Source: Bacteroidota bacterium (GTDB lineage Bacteria; Bacteroidota; Bacteroidia; Chitinophagales; Chitinophagaceae). From it: a DNA stretch of 7,190 nucleotides. Positions 5,593 to 7,190 of this stretch are shown here, piece after piece. Under the pieces are notes generated by a model, which saw only the letters and a list, made by a program, of their open reading frames with translations, did not search any database and had not been told where the DNA came from. A program made the position numbers and the translations under genes. Each line of letters opens with the position of its first letter. Within the stretch, counting starts at the first letter, position 1. The stretch spans positions 1 through 7,190 of the forward strand of contig JAGWTX010000122.1 in the NCBI GenBank assembly GCA_028875955.1, in the 5' to 3' direction.

Positions 5593-5979
5593 ATGAGAAA
5601 GCTGTTTTTCGCACTGCTGCTGGGAACGATCTTTGTATTCGCCTGTTTTGCCTTTGTGTTTCACCAGCTATACAATAACAACAATATATCCATCAGGGTG
5701 AAAGAAACGGATGACAGTTACAGCCTGTACGCTTCTTATAACCGGCACAATGCACGCAGGTTGCAGCATTTTATCAGCAAATCGCTGCATACAAACCATT
5801 TTTCAGACAATTCCTACATGAATTCTTATATAACCCTGGAAGACAATACCCATTTCTATATCAAAACCAGACCGGGTAACCTTTATTTAAAACTGGATAA
5901 AAGAAATAATGATGAGGAAGGGTATATCCGTATAAAAAAACTGGGTGAAGAGATCAAACGCAAACTAGCCGAGGACTGA
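5593..5979 (+). CDS. Membrane-anchored or secreted protein of unknown function
   Basis: A 128-residue protein I do not recognise. A short MRK start leads into a hydrophobic helix (about 4-24), either an uncleaved N-terminal anchor or a Sec signal. There is no clear lipobox: Cys18 lies mid-helix without the usual LxGC setting. The remaining 100 residues are polar, rich in Asn, Tyr and Lys, with predicted strands such as HFYIKT (87-92) and LYLKLD (97-102), and a charged C-terminal helix LGEEIKRKLAED (117-128). The body would face the periplasm. It lies 97 bases after the PspC gene and ahead of a good terminator, so it may be the last, attenuated member of that operon and share an envelope role, but nothing in the protein proves this. 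The ATG at 5593 starts exactly at the signal-like segment. Confidence 0.75.
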   Translation: MRKLFFALLLGTIFVFACFAFVFHQLYNNNNISIRVKETDDSYSLYASYNRHNARRLQHFISKSLHTNHFSDNSYMNSYITLEDNTHFYIKTRPGNLYLKLDKRNNDEEGYIRIKKLGEEIKRKLAED

Positions 5980-6010
5980 TCGCAGGAAAGTCCCTTACCC
6001 CATATCCCCG

Positions 6011-6042
6011 AAGCAGCGCTAACCCGCTGCTTTTTATTTTTT
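6011..6042 (+). terminator. Intrinsic terminator
   Basis: Perfect 8-base stem AAGCAGCG / CGCTGCTT around a CTAACC loop, followed by a T-rich run TTTTTATTTTTT reaching 6042. This is a classical rho-independent terminator 31 bases after the 128-residue gene, separating it from gcvT. Confidence 0.88.
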
Positions 6043-6060
6043 CCGGTCTCTGGCTTCACC

Positions 6061-6068
6061 TATTTTTG
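6061..6068 (+). promoter_or_regulatory. Bacteroidota -7 promoter box for gcvT
   Basis: TATTTTTG matches the consensus TAnnTTTG exactly. It lies just after the terminator and 34 bases before the gcvT start codon, giving a leader of about 30 bases. No convincing TTG is seen at -33. The leader is too short for a glycine riboswitch, and none is visible. Confidence 0.6.
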
Positions 6069-6102
6069 CCGCAATTAAGGATCTATCAATAACCCATCCC
6101 AT

Positions 6103-7188
6103 ATGAAATCAACTCCCTTTACACAAAAACACCTGGCACTGGGCGCAAAAATGGCCGAGTTCGCAGGATACAATATGCCCATCAGTTATAGCGGGATCAA
6201 TGTGGAACATGCAGCCGTACGGAATAACGCAGGGATCTTTGATGTGAGTCATATGGGTGAATTCATCCTGAAAGGTGAAAATGCGCTGGATCTGATCCAA
6301 CGGGTAACTTCCAACGATGCCTCAAAAATTACAGATGGTCAGGCCCAATATAGTTGTCTGCCCAATGAAACGGGTGGGATCGTGGATGATCTGATCGTGT
6401 ACTGCCTGGAATACAATCAATCCTACCTGATTGTTGTCAATGCCTCCAATATTGAAAAAGACTGGAACTGGATCAGCCGTTTCAATACCCGGAATGTGGA
6501 GATGCACAATATCAGTGACAAAACCTGTCTATTGGCTATCCAGGGGCCCAACGCAACCCGGATCCTGCAACCCCTTGTGGACAAGGATATCATGAATCTG
6601 AAATATTACACGTTTACCAGGGCGAAATTTGCCGGTATAGAAAACGTGATCATCAGTGCAACCGGATACACGGGATCCGGGGGTGTGGAAATTTATTTTG
6701 AAGACAAGGATGATGCGGCCAATAGTATCTGGGATGCAATTTTTGCGATCGGTACGCCACAGGGTTTACAACCCATCGGACTGGGTGCCAGGGATACGTT
6801 ACGGCTGGAAATGGGCTATTGTTTATACGGCAATGACATAGATGATACGACTTCACCACTGGAAGCCGGTTTGGGCTGGATCACCAAATTCACCAAGGAT
6901 TTTACGGCAAGACCCATCTTGGAAAAACAAAAAGCAGCCGGTATTACCCGCAAACTGGTAGGTTTTGAAATGATCGACAGGGGAATTCCCAGACACGATT
7001 ATATCATCAAAGACGCTAACGGAAATACCATTGGAAAAGTAACCAGTGGCACACAGGCGCCCTCTCTGGGAAAAGCCATCGGTATGGGGTATGTGGCTTC
7101 GGGGCATAACGCAGTCGATAGTGAAATCTATATAGACATCCGAAACACACTGGTAAAAGCCAAAGTGGTAAAAGCGCCCTTTGTATAG
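6103..7188 (+). CDS. gcvT: Glycine cleavage system aminomethyltransferase (T protein)
   Basis: Cytoplasmic T protein of the glycine cleavage system. It takes the aminomethyl group from the lipoyl H protein and, with tetrahydrofolate, releases ammonia and forms 5,10-methylene-tetrahydrofolate. The gene is complete at 361 residues (E. coli has 364), with its TAG stop 2 bases before the window end. Visible family motifs: FDVSHMGEF (46-54), GGIVDDLIVY (91-100) carrying the folate-site catalytic Asp (95 or 96), GYTGSGGVEIY (188-198) and GARDTLRLEMGYCLYGND (228-245). The N-terminal folate-binding GcvT domain is followed by the C-terminal barrel domain, with KLVGFEM (284-290) and GKVTSGTQAPSLGKAIGMGYV (311-331). 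It has its own promoter behind a terminator and no gcvH or gcvP in the window, as is usual in Bacteroidota, where the gcv genes are scattered. Assignment is certain. Confidence 0.97.
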   Translation: MKSTPFTQKHLALGAKMAEFAGYNMPISYSGINVEHAAVRNNAGIFDVSHMGEFILKGENALDLIQRVTSNDASKITDGQAQYSCLPNETGGIVDDLIVYCLEYNQSYLIVVNASNIEKDWNWISRFNTRNVEMHNISDKTCLLAIQGPNATRILQPLVDKDIMNLKYYTFTRAKFAGIENVIISATGYTGSGGVEIYFEDKDDAANSIWDAIFAIGTPQGLQPIGLGARDTLRLEMGYCLYGNDIDDTTSPLEAGLGWITKFTKDFTARPILEKQKAAGITRKLVGFEMIDRGIPRHDYIIKDANGNTIGKVTSGTQAPSLGKAIGMGYVASGHNAVDSEIYIDIRNTLVKAKVVKAPFV

Positions 7189-7190
7189 CC

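Noticed and set aside
6069..6102. Possible glycine riboswitch upstream of gcvT
   Set aside because: The leader between the -7 box and the ATG is only about 30 bases and shows no aptamer-like pairing.

Overview
The window looks like a chromosomal segment of a Bacteroidota member, probably of the Chitinophagaceae. Three things suggest this. Start codons almost all lack a Shine-Dalgarno sequence. The promoters have the Bacteroidota -7 box TAnnTTTG. The PadR, PspC and GcvT proteins have sequences typical of that phylum. The genus cannot be fixed from the sequence alone.

Left part, minus strand (positions 1 to about 2300): a tightly packed arsenic-resistance operon, arsR - arsM - arsN1-like - aquaporin, running off the left edge. 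ArsR is the As(III)-responsive repressor, ArsM the As(III) S-adenosylmethionine methyltransferase, and the GNAT protein resembles the phosphinothricin/arsinothricin N-acetyltransferases (ArsN1). The aquaporin is cut by the window edge just before its second NPA motif and could move arsenite or methylated arsenicals across the membrane. No ArsC, ArsB or Acr3 is visible here; they may lie beyond the left edge. Two ATCGTA-type inverted repeats flank the -7 box of the arsR promoter and are the likely ArsR operators.

Middle (2225 to 2609): a 385-base AT-rich divergent intergenic region. It carries the ars promoter on the left and, on the right, a perfect 11-base-arm palindrome that overlaps the promoter of the rightward operon.

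Rightward operon (2610 to 5495): a 63-residue basic protein of unknown function, a short PadR-family repressor and a 740-residue membrane protein. The membrane protein has an N-terminal helical domain resembling the HAAS domains that accompany PadR regulators, two PspC domains, an amphipathic linker, further membrane segments and a large C-terminal domain. The arrangement suggests an envelope-stress circuit in which the membrane protein controls PadR and PadR controls the operon through the palindrome. This mechanism is inference.

Right part (5518 to 7188): a strong hairpin without a good T tract, a 128-residue membrane-anchored protein of unknown function, a textbook intrinsic terminator, and a complete gcvT (glycine-cleavage aminomethyltransferase) with its own -7 box.
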